DNA of 64,000 nt from Augochlora pura (GCF_028453695.1 NC_135779.1:6398831-6462830), one strand, 5' to 3'; positions 48,493 through 60,461 are shown, numbered from the stretch's first letter. A program made the numbers and translations. The notes: a model not told the origin generated them from the sequence alone.

Positions 48493-48677
48493 TTAACCCT
48501 CTTTCCAAAATTGCATTATTTATTTCAAGTCACGACATCCAGGGCGATATAGAATATTGCAAAAAATTATCGTATCGTGTTTTTAGGTTTCTATTTCGTC
48601 TATTTAGGTATTCATCACAATTTTCGTAAAATTCCAAAAATTTCAACCGTGAAAATTGCCGGTCAGCAAAGTGTTAA
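48493..48677. mobile_element. Possible TTAA-type MITE, family B-like
   Basis: The right end CCGGTCAGCAAAGTGTTAA resembles family B; the left end TTAACCCTCTTTCC is poor. TTAA occurs on both sides. Weak call. Confidence 0.35.
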
Positions 48678-49305
48678 AAACGAAGGTCATTTTAATGAAA
48701 CATTGTCCAAGATGCAAACTGTCTAAAAAATTTCTCTTGTCGATGTTATATCGAAGTTATGTTTATTGTCTATGTTCACGAAGATATATGGTTGTTACAG
48801 TGTGATCTAATTCATTTACGTCGTGGCCCGTTTTCTTCGTCAGCGGAGAACACCTCCGAGCACGCGGAATCGCGGCGCGGCCCCGATTCGCGGAAGCAAT
48901 GTCGAGGAAACAATATCGAGGAAGCGTCAGACGTGTAAATCACGATCGAGCGATTGCAACGCGGGGGGGAACAGAGGCTTCCGGAAACAGAACGGTGTGG
49001 AAACATTGTGCAATCGCCGCAACCGAGCGGCCGCTGCTTAATCGGTCTCTCGCGGTTTTTGCCGCAAAGACGTTCGGATGCTGTGCGTTCGATCGCTTTG
49101 CACTTTAATTGTTTTGCGTGCTCTTGTGCAACTGTGTGCACGACTGTACACTGTGTTGCACTGTATGCTGTACGAGCATACTTGACGCGGTCGGGTGAAA
49201 TATGGTTGCAAATTAGTTTGATCTTTATTTTTGTTGAAGTTGGTTTCAAAGAGGGTTTCCTATTTATTTATTCTATTATTATCTTTTATTATTATCTTTT
49301 ACTAT

Positions 49306-49690
49306 TAAAAATTATCTCGTCGTATCAAGGATATTATAAAAAATAAAGGGACACTAAGAGGGTTTATTAAACTAATCTCTCCAACATCTGAAAAAAATTT
49401 AGATCGCCAGACTCGACTATAGAAAATTGATTCCATTTTAAAAGGCGTTCGATTTCGCGAATTGAAACGAAATTCAATTTTTCTATTATTAAAATCTAGT
49501 GTAGGGGTAGTAAATGGAGATGATCAAAAAATAAAAATTATCTCGTCGTATCGAGGATGTTATTAAAAATAAAGAGGCACTAAGAGGGTCAATAAAAAAA
49601 TCTCTGAACCGTCTCAAAAAAATTTTAGATCGAAAGGCGCAACTGTAGACAATTTTTTCCATTTTAAAAGGCGTTCGATCTCGCGACTCT
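49306..49690. repeat. Direct duplication of about 155 bp (49306-49460 and 49534-49687)
   Basis: Both copies begin AAAATTATCTCGTCGTATC and contain AAATAAAG(G/A)G(G/A)CACTAAGAGGGT, AAAAAAATTTTAGATCG and CCATTTTAAAAGGCGTTCGAT in the same order. The offset is about 228 bases. Noncoding. Confidence 0.85.
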
Positions 49691-50289
49691 CTGCGCGTAA
49701 AAGCGCTGAATAATGGAAACGAAAGACGCCGCGTCGTTTGTTACCGACGTCCGTTTGAGAGCCCCTGGACCATAAAACGCGACGAGATTGCCGCGTTATT
49801 AATACGCGGGATAGAGGCGGCGCGGCGAGACAGACCCAACAATGCCCCGATGAAATTTCGCAACGCGGCTGCCGATCCCGGGGAAAAATAACGCAGTCGT
49901 CTCACGACGCGGAACGATTCCGCGTTCAGGTCTCTCGAGAAACGGCGGCGGCGGCAACACGTGGGGGACCCCGGGGACACACCTGTTGCGGGTTACGTAA
50001 CCGAGACCTGCGGAGAGCTCCGTAGGCGACTCACTACTCCGCCGGAGCGAGCTTAGAGGCCTGCAACGACACGACATAACCCGACCAACAATAAAGACGT
50101 CTTCTCTCCACTTGATGCACGGTGTCATTCACCAGACTCGGACGCGGAACTTTCGACTCCGTCATCCCCCGTCGCACCCCTCTGGACGAATCGCACCGCG
50201 ATTCGATTGTGTCCGAATATGAAGTATTCGACTTCGTGTATTCTAAATCATCTCTTTTGCATCGAGTATTTGATAATTTAAAAAATTAT

Positions 50290-50556
50290 ATGTTATCAAG
50301 AATCGAATTAAATTTAGAGTATATTTTAGCTTCTACTGCGAATTCTAGGTTATGCAGTCGAATATAGGATATTTGAGGAATTTTAAATGTAAGTGTTAAA
50401 GTAGTATACTTAGTGTAGTTGTGACTGTGTTAGTCGCAGTGTAATTGTCGCTGAATCAAGTACTTTTAAAATGGAATTAATTATTATCAAGAATAGAGTT
50501 TAATTTAGAGTATATTCTAATTCCTACTATAAAATCAAAGTTATGCGATTATACTA
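50290..50556. repeat. Diverged direct repeat (50290-50367 and 50480-50556)
   Basis: Both copies contain TTATCAAGAAT, AATTTAGAGTATATT and TTATGC at matching spacing. AT-rich and noncoding. Confidence 0.6.
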
Positions 50557-52054
50557 AGTTTTAAAGTTACAATAATCAATAAAACAAATTGCCAGAAATT
50601 CTATATATAGATCATGTATAGTATATAAAAATTGTATTATACATAGATATTCGTATGTCCAAGCAGCGTGCTCTTGTTTGCGAAAACTGTAACGAAGCCT
50701 GCATCGAATTTGATTACGTACATTTGTATCATCAAACTCGATTAATTACCATTTTTCATGCAAATGCCGAGTTACGAGACGCGCGAATGCATAAACATCC
50801 GCGGTCTATTAATAGACCCGATGGAAGAAAGAGGAGTTCTATATTTCTTGCCGGCCGTACGGTTACACCGAAGGCCTAGCCGTCACAAGTGGAAAAGTCA
50901 AAGTCATTAGCGCTTAATGTCTTCGAAACGCTGCGGCACCGCGCATTCGCTCAGGTTCGGCTCTCTCCGACTCTCTTGTCTCACAGCCACGCTCGAAATT
51001 CTACCGATCGAATTAATAAAGCGCTGTCGAAAGCGAAAAATTCCTACACGCTCCGGGGGCGCGACACAAACATTTTCCTTTATTCGATATCAGGAAGAAA
51101 TGGGACATTGTTCTCCGGTGAACGAATCTCGCGGAGGAACACCACAGCCGCCGCGCTCGTTGCCCAACACCGGGCTTATCTCTATTACAAAATTCTCGAA
51201 CGCCACCGGCGACGAGGCTTTGTTTCGTAATCGCGTAATACTAGTTTTTCCGTAGGTTTTTTCCGCGCCGTAGGGAACTTTGGCGTACTCGAACCAGCGA
51301 ATTTGTTAACTCTGTGTTAAGCCTGTGCGTCGAATTTGAGACGCGGACGACGTTTACTCTTGAATTTTCGTCTCGAAGATCCACCTAAGCCTAAAATCTC
51401 GTCGCTCGATGCTTTCGTCACTGTCTCTGCTCATCTCGAAAGAGCTTTCATCCGACAATCTGCTCCAGCGCCGAGAAAATGGAACTTTCGCCGCCGATTT
51501 GACGAAACTCTCGTCGATTTCGAGCGACGCTGTTGGAGGATCCAATTCACGCGTTCGACGCGAGGGAAGAGCATTCCCGTGTCACGTGCTCCGAGCATGC
51601 TCCGCCGGAGCAATAAAAACTCCGAATTTCTAATAAGACCCCGGCAGCGGAGACGCCGACTCCCGGGAGATTGATGTTAATTAAACCAAGAATTTCTGTC
51701 GCTTCGGAATACATCCTTGTCGACACACTTCTCTCTGTCCACCGATCTCTTCACCTCCTCCTCCTCCTCCTCCCCCTTTGGTTGTTCCACGGATCCCCCG
51801 GACCAGTGGAAAAATTGCATCGACGCTATACGCGCGCTTCTAGGTGACGCACGGTGCACCGAACCGGGAACAAACATCGAAAAGCCTCTCAAAGTCGTCG
51901 TATTGATTCGAACACTGTATCTTATACCGTGTCGAAATGTCTAGATAATCGTGTTTGTGTACGGAGAGTTCGAAAAATCCAGCGGAAGGCTGATTCTCGG
52001 AACAATAATACTATTTAGTTGTGTTGCTTTGTAGATGAAGCTCGTAAGCGCGGA

Positions 52055-52203
52055 TAAATAATTTGTTTCAAAATACTATTTCATGAAATAATTTGTATCA
52101 GAATACTATTTCATAAAATAATTGTTTCGAAAGATTATTTCACAAAATAATTATTCCAAAGATTATTTCACAAAGTAACTATTGTAGAAAACTATTTCAC
52201 AAA
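52055..52203. repeat. Degenerate array of ATTATTTCACAAAATAATT units
   Basis: Five or six imperfect copies of about 28 to 30 bases. Confidence 0.75.
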
Positions 52204-52689
52204 CTTCTAATATAACTTGTCAGCAATTTTCAAAGAAGTCCTTAAAAAATTCGTCCACTAAAAAAACCAAAACAAATAAAACCAAAACAAATCTTCTTTC
52301 CAAACAAATCTTCTTTCCAAACATCGTCTCTATATATCTAAATATACGACCATAACAAACGACGCAATACACGAGTCCAGCGCAAATAAAAAAACCATAC
52401 TGTTCCGCGGTTTCACCATAAACAGAGCCACCTTTTTTCGTCTCTTTCCTAAAAAACGAGCACTTCGACCGTAGAACACGGTTTGGTAAACGATGTCGCG
52501 GCGGTGTTTACGCGCGGAGATCGTGTTTCTCGAATCGGGGCACTAAAAGCGTCGGAAACCGTCGAACAAAGTTGACACAGCGGCCGAAACGAAAGTAAAT
52601 TGGAGCGACGGCTCGCGTTCGGCTCCGAAAATCATCGTCGGCGCCGGCGTCCCTTTATTTACGGACAATCGAGAGACTTTCTACGGCAC

Positions 52690-53000
52690 TTAACCCTTTC
52701 GGTACTAGCACTCTGTCCGCCGTGACATTCTCGCTATATTAAGTTTTATTTAAGTTTAAATATAATATAAAATTCCTTTATATAAAGATTTGTCCTAAGT
52801 GTTAAATAAAAACTGTGCTTGATAAAACAGTGTTTTTTTAAACAAAAAGGGTTGGTTCTAGCTTACGAAAAATTTAGAGATATTTACATAAAATTCTATT
52901 ATTTATACCGGTCATCCCATGGACGTCATATCCTTTACTAGACCATGGGGCTCGTCGCACATTCGCTGGATATATCTGGTGCTCGCACCGAAAGGGTTAA
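52690..53000. mobile_element. TTAA-type MITE, family C, complete
   Basis: The left end is TTAACCCTTTCGGTACTAGC and the right end GCTCGCACCGAAAGGGTTAA, with TTAA on both sides (311 bp). The interior is AT-rich, with GGATATATCTGGTG near the right end. A partial relative lies at 13122. Confidence 0.75.
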
Positions 53001-53401
53001 GCCGTCCAGACGAATTTCTTTTCCTCTAGGCGAAAAGCAAGCAGGAGTCCCGCTTAACACCGGCTTGATACGTAAAGCAAATTCGGCCCGATAGCGGGCT
53101 AAGAATAGCGATGTTTATCGAGCCGGGCGCACGTCACTTCGCCGATGGTGCGGTTACACCTTTGATCGCGTCAGATAAATCATTCGACGCCGATAAGCCC
53201 GCCGCGGTCCCCGTGGATCTCTCCTCGCAGCCTCTTCAATTATTCATTCCCATTTAAATCGCTACGGCTGTTCTCCGAAAACGTACGCGAACGTCGTTGC
53301 CTCGGGCAAGCGAAATATTTGCGGTTTTTCTGACCGCAGCTTCGACGATTTTTCGTTGGCTATTGTTCGGTCGATTCTGCGAAGCTTTTGGAACTGTGAT
53401 T

Positions 53402-53545
53402 CGATGACCGAAATATTGTTATTATTATTATTATTATCTTGTCATGACCGAAATATTGTTATTATTATTATTTTCTCGTGACCAAGATATTATTTTTATT
53501 TTCATTTTCTTATGACCAAAATATTATTACTATTATTATCCGAAT
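53402..53545. repeat. Array of ATGACCGAAATATTGTTATT units with (ATT)n
   Basis: Three or four copies of about 47 bases; each begins TGACC(G/A)A(A/G)ATATT and ends in an ATT run. Confidence 0.75.
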
Positions 53546-53989
53546 TTTCAATTTTAATAAAATCCCCAGTAATCTAACAATAATATTACAAATTTTCATT
53601 TGAACAACACTATATCGTGCCTTAATTCAACCGGCCCGAATCGCGCCAACAAATCTTCGAAAAGCGCGCGCACCGACCGCCTCGCGTCTGACGTCAAATA
53701 GATTGCAGTTCGGATTGCAACAGCTGCACAAGACACCGGCGGTCTCTCCTCCGTATTACCGGCGGCATATTTCCCACCTGGTTTCCCACTGGAATTTTCG
53801 CGGTGCCGTGCCGGCCGAGAGAGAATCGGCCGGAAGTGTCGAATCGCGCTGCCTGGCGCGGCGGCATGCGTCAGGCACGCGTTTACGCAACCCAGGGTCA
53901 ACAGTCGGGCCGGTGCATATCATTTAGATAAACAGTGATAACCGTGCTCGCCGCGGCTGGAATTCGCGCTGTCCGGCGCGATCTATCGA

Positions 53990-54012
53990 TATCTCTCTCT
54001 CTCTCTCTCTCG
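53990..54012. repeat. (CT)n microsatellite
   Basis: About 10 CT units after TATCGATAT. Confidence 0.85.
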
Positions 54013-54140
54013 TCCCGGCGATCGCGACGTTAACTCCAGTATCTGTCGCGAAACGATCGACGTGAGCCAGATCGATGGACTGAATGAACGATGGACCCTA
54101 AATGATCTGGGGGAACGCGTCGCGATTAATCGTTGCAATA

Positions 54141-54620
54141 CAGGGTGTTTTAAAATTTTGTGACGATTCGGAAATTGGCGATTTTGATGGTGAGGATAGT
54201 TGAGGCGATTTTGAACAATTTTTTCCTTTGCGAAAATTTTCTAGGAGGCGTTGGTAAGGAGTTATTAAGGAAAAACGTTTGGCCAATGAGAGGTGAGATT
54301 AAGTGGGGCGTGGCGGTAGAGCTAATGAGTAGGAGAGGGCGTTATCTACGCGTTGGATTAGTAGTATCGAGCTTTCAGTACTCGTCTCTCATTGGTCGAG
54401 GTTATGAGATATAAAAGGCGAGGTTATTTGGTGCGAGTCGGTAGAACCAATGAGCCAAAGGGGGCGTAATCTATTCGCTGGCTTAGTATCCTTGCGCCTG
54501 TAGTACTCGCCTCTCATTGGTCAGCGTTTTTCGTTAATAACTCGCTAACGACGCCTCGCAGAACATTTTTGTAAAGGAAAAAGTTGCTTTAAATAGCCTC
54601 AGCTATCCCTCCTTTCTCTA
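54141..54620. repeat. CCAAT-rich foldback repeat, possibly a mobile element
   Basis: Left arm 54194-54300 and right arm 54503-54609 are imperfect inverted repeats: GGATAGTTGAGGCGATTT, TTTTCCTTTGCGAAAA, GAGTTATTAAGGAAAAACG and CCAATGAGAGGTGAG are matched by the complement of the right arm. Between them, two direct repeats of about 90 bp (54310-54400 and 54438-54528) share CGGTAGAGCTAATGAG-like and CTCTCATTGGTC segments. Five CCAAT/ATTGG-like boxes and a TATAAAAGG at 54410 are visible. The structure resembles a foldback or duplicated promoter-like module. No target duplication was identified. Confidence 0.7.
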
Positions 54621-56317
54621 TTATTAAACATTTTAGGAAAATTCTATTAAATTAATATTTCCTATTTCTATTAATTTTTTTCTAATTCTATTCTATTAAA
54701 TTTCTATTCAATCGAAGCAAAATTTGACTCTTCCCTCATCAAGATCTAAAAGTAGAAATAAATACAGAAAATCGGAAAACAACGAAACTCTCAATTTCAA
54801 ACAAATGAAAGGATTAGCAAATTTTACTTCGTTTCATTCAATTGAAATTGACTCTTCTTTCATCGTGAAAATAATTAAGCTCGAAAAATTGCTGATTAAC
54901 GTTGTTCTGAAAGAAATCGCAGTGCAAAGAGTTAAACGAGTTTAACGAGAGAATCGAGCGCGTATTGCATCGAAGGAGGAAAGGATTGCGCGGCTTAGGG
55001 GCTTTGATTAGAGGACCGGTATCGTTTCATTACGGTGTATCTGTTTGTTTTCCGCACGTGATACGTGTAATACGGGTACTAACGCGCCTCGTCTCTCTAC
55101 AGTGTATCGTGTTACACGGGGTAATTGAAGAACGATACGCGTACATATATACATACATATATATGTAGTACGAGATGTGCGCGCGTGGGCATTGTCATTA
55201 TCGCAGGCTACACAGTACATTAGAGTGTTTCGTGCCGATATAATATATCACATTACTACTGTAAACGTTCCAGGGGTGTGGCTCCGTTGGTCACCACAGG
55301 ATACCTCGATACGCAAAGCCCGGCGCGCGTATGGATCATTTACAATTCACCGGACGACGTGCGCGCCCGCCAATTTCAACTTACATCCCCTCGGTTTACG
55401 TGCTCGCGGATCGCGTCCACCCACGCCGGTTATTAAACGCTCGTTCGATCGTCGTGTTACCCGACGATAATATATTTTAAATAGATAGCAAAGATACTAT
55501 ACTAAATAGATCAAAATATTTATTCATATATCTAAATAAATATATAATATATTAAATAGAAAATAAAATACCTATTTCGCGATTTAAAAAAATAAAACAC
55601 TTCTTCCGTGCTCTACGAAAATAAAATATTTCACGCTTTCCCCATGGATCATTGAAACATACCTTGAATTATTATACTATTTCGCCTAATTTCCAAAGAT
55701 CCTATTAAAACAATATTTAAAATATTTTCTAATATTAGCATAAATATTATCGCTGGCAATAATTGCACAACAGGTTACCAAACGATACTCTGTTCGCTAG
55801 ATCATAGAGTATTGCGCACGACGAGCATCTCCATGCATCAACCGCATGAAACAGTAGCGACGTATGAAAGTGTCTCTCGTTCTCTCGTCATTTCCATCTT
55901 TCGCTAATACCGCGAAGGCGCATCGGTTCCAAAGTTGCGCAAAGATTACCAAACCTCGAGAACAAGGCACGCGATGCGTCGATGGATGTATCTCCGGCGG
56001 GCGCGTGTACCGCGGATTGCGCGACTTTCACGGACGGAAAGGCAATTTAAGTATCTCGTCACGAGAAGCAAACAGAACTTTCAGCGAGGCGGACTTTTAT
56101 CGTTCCCTGCGCGCGAGTGCATCACGTAGGCGCACGTGGGTCCATCCACCTGAACGAAACACGCCGCCGCCTCCACCTCCTCCCCGCGCGACACGCCACT
56201 TATCTTCGCCGCCGTCTTCTAAACGGCTTCGGTCAATATTAAATCATTTCGCGGAGCCTCTTGGCCGGGTATCTTATCTTCGTCACCGAACGCGTGCGAT
56301 TCGTCGCGGTGATCGTG

Positions 56318-56474
56318 TTAACCCTTTCCGCTCGAATGGTGACTCTAGAAACTCTAAAAACTCTGGCATTGTTAAAAAAAATTACAAAACTATGAATATA
56401 ATAAATATAGTACTGTAGATCAAAGACACTATGTTAAAATTGCAGGTAGAACATCTTCGAGCGGAAAGGGTTAA
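56318..56474. mobile_element. TTAA-type MITE, short (157 bp)
   Basis: The left end is TTAACCCTTTCCGCTCGAA and the right end TTCGAGCGGAAAGGGTTAA, a perfect 19-bp terminal inverted repeat with TTAA on both sides. Just inside the left end is TGGTGACTCTAGAAACTC, similar to family A. A short internally deleted derivative is likely. Confidence 0.8.
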
Positions 56475-56599
56475 TAATCTCATTTCGTTGTCAATTCTTC
56501 CTGGTCTACTTTGACTAGCAATCTACATCAGTAAATTACGACAGTCATCAACATTTAAAAAACCATTAAAAGCACAGCTACTATACAAGTCAACTGAAC

Positions 56600-56758
56600 T
56601 CAACTCAACTGCATACAGTTAAAATAAATCGCATAAAAACAGGAACACCGTAGATCGTACAGATAAAACGCAATAAATCAAATGGAAATACTGTGAGACT
56701 ATTAGAAACACTATATATCGGAATCGAGCATAGACCGGCACCGAGTGCAAAGGGTTAA
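56600..56758 (+). mobile_element. Right half of a family A MITE
   Basis: The right end CACCGAGTGCAAAGGGTTAA is preceded by AAATGGAAATACTGTGAGAC, an internal family A block. The left end is not recognisable. The flank after the TTAA repeats the flank found after 56474. Confidence 0.5.
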
Positions 56759-57704
56759 TAATCCCGTTGCGTTGTTAATTCTTCCCGGTCTACTTTGAGT
56801 TAGCAATTACATCGCACGGTGTTTGCGCAATCGAGAGACGCAGAGAGCAGTGGCGAGCGCGCGGCCGTCACCTCGCCCTTGCCCGTTCATCTATTACGCC
56901 CAAGGTGGCAGGTGTAAATTGCAGGAATACCACGATTTCTATGCCGCCGCCGCGCGCGTCAGTTTAATTAGTGCTCCGTAAGCGCGCCGCGCGAAACATT
57001 TAATACGCGCGCTGGTAGCGACTTTTCGACGGCGCGGTGCTAATCGACGAACTTTTTCGACCGCGAATCCATTCGTCTCGTTTCGAACGAGTGGTCGAAC
57101 GTGTGATCGAGAGACTTTCTATTTCGCGGAACAAGAATTTCATGATTCTATGGAACACTGTTTTCATTTAATTTTTCTGGTTAAATTAGTTGGAAAAGGA
57201 TTGAAACGTTAAAGCGTCGCGAAGAAAGGTGCGTTCACAAGAAAAAAATGAAATAGAAAGTCTATTCTTTTCAAAATAATGATATTAAGTCAGAAATAAT
57301 GCAATGACATTCTCAAATTTTGTTAATCAATCTTTCGTCCATTTCCAATTGAAACTCCTTAGTATTGTAATGAAATAGAATAAATGAATAAAGAAATGAA
57401 TAAATAAATGCTAGTGAGAAAAGACCTATGACTCAATGTCTCTATCAAAATGGCATCAAGTAACATATACGATAGCAAAGACAGCATAGGACGCGAGAAA
57501 CATTGTGACTCGTTGAAACGATCGCGGGATGAAACGCGTCCTTTATCGGGGCCTCTGTTTCTTTTAATTAACCCAGACAATATTTATTTTGCGTGTCGAT
57601 ACCCGTGTCGATAAGCCGAAGACACACGTCCGCCGGATTAGATGGGAATATTAATGCGGCCGAGAAATCGGAACACGGATCGGCGATGCTCATTCAACAG
57701 AGAC

Positions 57705-57985
57705 GGAAAGGGAGAAAAAGAAAAAGGCATAGAGAGAGATGGTAAAAGAAATAAAAGGACAGAAAGAGAGAGGAAGAAAGAGAAAGAGAGAGAAAGAAAA
57801 AGAAAGAAAGAGATAGAAAGAAAAAGACAGGAAGAGAAAGAAAGAAAAAGAAAAGAAGAGAAAGAAAGAAAAAGAAAAGAAGAGAAAGAAAGAAAAAGAA
57901 AAGAAGAGAAAGAAAGAGAGATAAAGAGAGAAATAGAAATAAAGACAGAAATAGAGAGATAAAGAGAAATAGAGAGAGGCAGGCG
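57705..57985. repeat. Polypurine tract (GAAAGAAAAAGAAAAGAAGA units)
   Basis: About 280 purine-rich bases with several near-identical 30-base units at 57836-57915. Lys/Glu/Arg frames on the plus strand and Phe/Leu/Ser frames on the minus strand are artefacts. Confidence 0.9.
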
Positions 57986-58499
57986 CAACAAGACGGTTAA
58001 TTACCAAGTCTCTCCGCGGTCTGTTGAATTACCTATTCTCCCGATTAATTATGCAACGACGGAGACGCGGCGATCGCCGGAAAAAAAGGCGAATAACTCG
58101 GCGCGAGACGGCTGCGACGGATTACGCGGCGGATCGCGACGAAAAATTATTAATCGTCCTCCGTGCGTGTCCGGCGAGGCGTGCCGCGACGAGACCGCGT
58201 GATCGAAAAGCGATCCCCCGTCTACGGTGCATTGTCGCGGGTTTCTCGCGTCCCCAGGACACTGATGTCCCAGGACAACGTGTTAATAATCAACATTATT
58301 TAGAAAAATGATGCAACAATTTACAAAGGCAGCAACTATAGCCATTAAAACACACACTATGTGATTAATTCATGACACACTCTTATATTATGATTTATAA
58401 TTTATATTATTCATATTTTATATGATTTATAATTTATTTTATATATAAAAGGGTCTTACTAGCCCGTTAATAAAGAATAATAATAATAATAATAATTTA

Positions 58500-58539
58500 T
58501 ATTAATGCTCAGAGCCACCATTTGAGTGCAAAGGGTTAA
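58500..58539 (+). mobile_element. Right end of a family A MITE
   Basis: GCTCAGAGCCACCATTTGAG followed by TGCAAAGGGTTAA matches the family A right terminus. The left extent is unclear in AT-rich sequence. Confidence 0.45.
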
Positions 58540-59367
58540 CAGACACAACCAACGACGCCGAAGGAAACATTTGGGAGTCGAAGCCGTTCCGGGTTTAATT
58601 TCGATGGGAAATCTGTTCGAGACGAGCACGTGGTCCAGAGTCGGCTCGGCTCCCTTTTTGCAAGAAGTCGAAATCGCGCGCGGTGCGTGCAGGCTCGCGT
58701 GCCGAGGGAAGGAGCCCCGGCGATCAATTTTTCCCGGGAAGCATGACTAACGAGGCGACACAATGCGCGACACCGCGGTTGTTACGTGCGGGATTTCGTG
58801 CCGCCGCGTGCGCGCCTCCTTTTTTTCAATCGACTTAATAACGAGAGCCGGGCTATAAATAAACGGCGTTATTTTTACGAGCAAGGTGACTCCGCGAAAA
58901 ACGACTCGCGATACTCGCGCGCAGACCGACTGTGCTCAGCGGAGCTGCTTAAGAGGTCTGCTTTTTAAGTAGCCGGCCGATAAGGAAAGTTCGTTTTCTG
59001 CGTCCTCCCCTCCCCACGGGTTTTCCCTATTGTTAGCAATTTTGACCTCGTTACGCCGAGTAGAGTGCAATGCTATTCGGTGGGAGTGATGTCACTAAAT
59101 AAAATCGAAATACGGGGGAAGAGCGAGATGGCGAGAGACGCGTGAAATCTTTAATCGTACTCTTTCGGTGACGCATCTAATGGTATTCATCTTCGTTTGT
59201 CGCCACGTGCCGTCGCCAGACAGTAGGAAATAAGACGACAAAAGAAGAATGCGCTTCCAGCGGTGCTTCTCGCCGACTTGCGTCGCGCGACGACGAAATA
59301 ACAGAGAGCGGTTTTATGGTCTTAAATTTTCATGCTTTATTTCGATTTTAGGAGACGGTACCTTTCC

Positions 59368-60162
59368 TTAACCCTTTGCAAACGAAGCGATTTTAACGCG
59401 TCGAATTCCACGGTAATTTTACAAGGATTGTTACATAGCGCCACGATGAATCTTCTATTATGCGATATATATAAGAGTCGAGAATATGCTATAAAATATT
59501 TTAACCCTTTGCAATGGAATAGTGACTCTGAGACACCACTAAAATTATTCCATTACGTTTCGATATCATTTTTATTACAATGAAGTTTAGATTTAAAAAT
59601 CGAGCTTCCGCTAATATAAGCATTTACTATGTACAATGTACTACAATGTACCGACGTAACCTTTCTATTCGAGTGAGATAACTATCTAAGGCATCACTAG
59701 AATTGTTTTACCACGTCCCAAGATTATTTTTACACCAACAAAGTCAAGATTTTGAAAGCGAAGCTCGGAAAAGATCCTCTGTTCGCTGGTCCCGAGAATT
59801 CGTACGGCGTTCGTTTGGTCGCTGATGAGAGATCGCCTAAACATTGGAAGAAAGGGAGTCCAAGTGGAAATTCGAGGACGGGTGGCGAGGCAGAGGTCTT
59901 GGGACACTTGGTTGCGAGAATTCGAACTGCGTAGACGCACTGAAAGAACCCGTAGCCACTAGCAGAGGAATAAAATACTTTGTTATATCTATTTCAGTCT
60001 TATTTTACTACAATTTTAAGAAAATTCTTAAACAATAAAACTATCGCATGAATCGACTTCATACGCATGAAAATGCACTTTGTTGCATAGAATAAAAATA
60101 CTTTGAGCCAGGAAAATTATATCACAGTTATAGTTAAAATGTCTTCGAGTTCAAAGGGTTTA
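59368..60162. mobile_element. Cluster of family A MITE pieces
   Basis: A TTAACCCTTTGC left end lies at 59368 and another at 59501. A diverged left-half segment (GGCATCACTAGAATTGTTTTACCACGTC) sits at about 59680-59755, described by its features rather than its ends. A right half ends with TTCGAGTTCAAAGGGTTT at about 60162. Between 59756 and 59950 is GC-richer unrelated sequence with a short open frame that I do not recognise. The order suggests nested or recombined copies. Confidence 0.5.
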
Positions 60163-60236
60163 TAAGTGCTTCAAAACTGCTCGAATAATAGCGAAAAATA
60201 ATGTCCTCAGACAGAATATTCTACACGCTCGATTTT

Positions 60237-60461
60237 TTAATCCTTTGCACTCGAAGCCATTTTTACTGTAAATTTGAAATAATTTTTCTAGCGTACAGTA
60301 CAATTTTATATATAACAATTTTACTCTCGCGATTCATGCAAACAGTTTCATTTTCAACAATTTTTCTAACATTAATCTTTCTTGCTATAAAAATGATTTT
60401 AAAGGGTGACAGAAAAATTTGAGTGGTGCCTCAGAGTCACCACTCGACTGCAAAGGGTTAG
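60237..60461. mobile_element. TTAA-type MITE, family A, nearly complete
   Basis: The left end is TTAATCCTTTGCACTCGAAG and the right end CCACTCGACTGCAAAGGGTTAG (225 bp). One base differs in each terminal CCC or TTAA. The interior matches the layout of 694-919, including GCCTCAGAGTCACCACTCG at the right. Confidence 0.75.

Noticed and set aside
59752..59940. 60-residue plus-strand frame and 84-residue minus-strand frame in a GC-richer block
   Set aside because: Short, unrecognised, and embedded between MITE pieces; no splice or start support.
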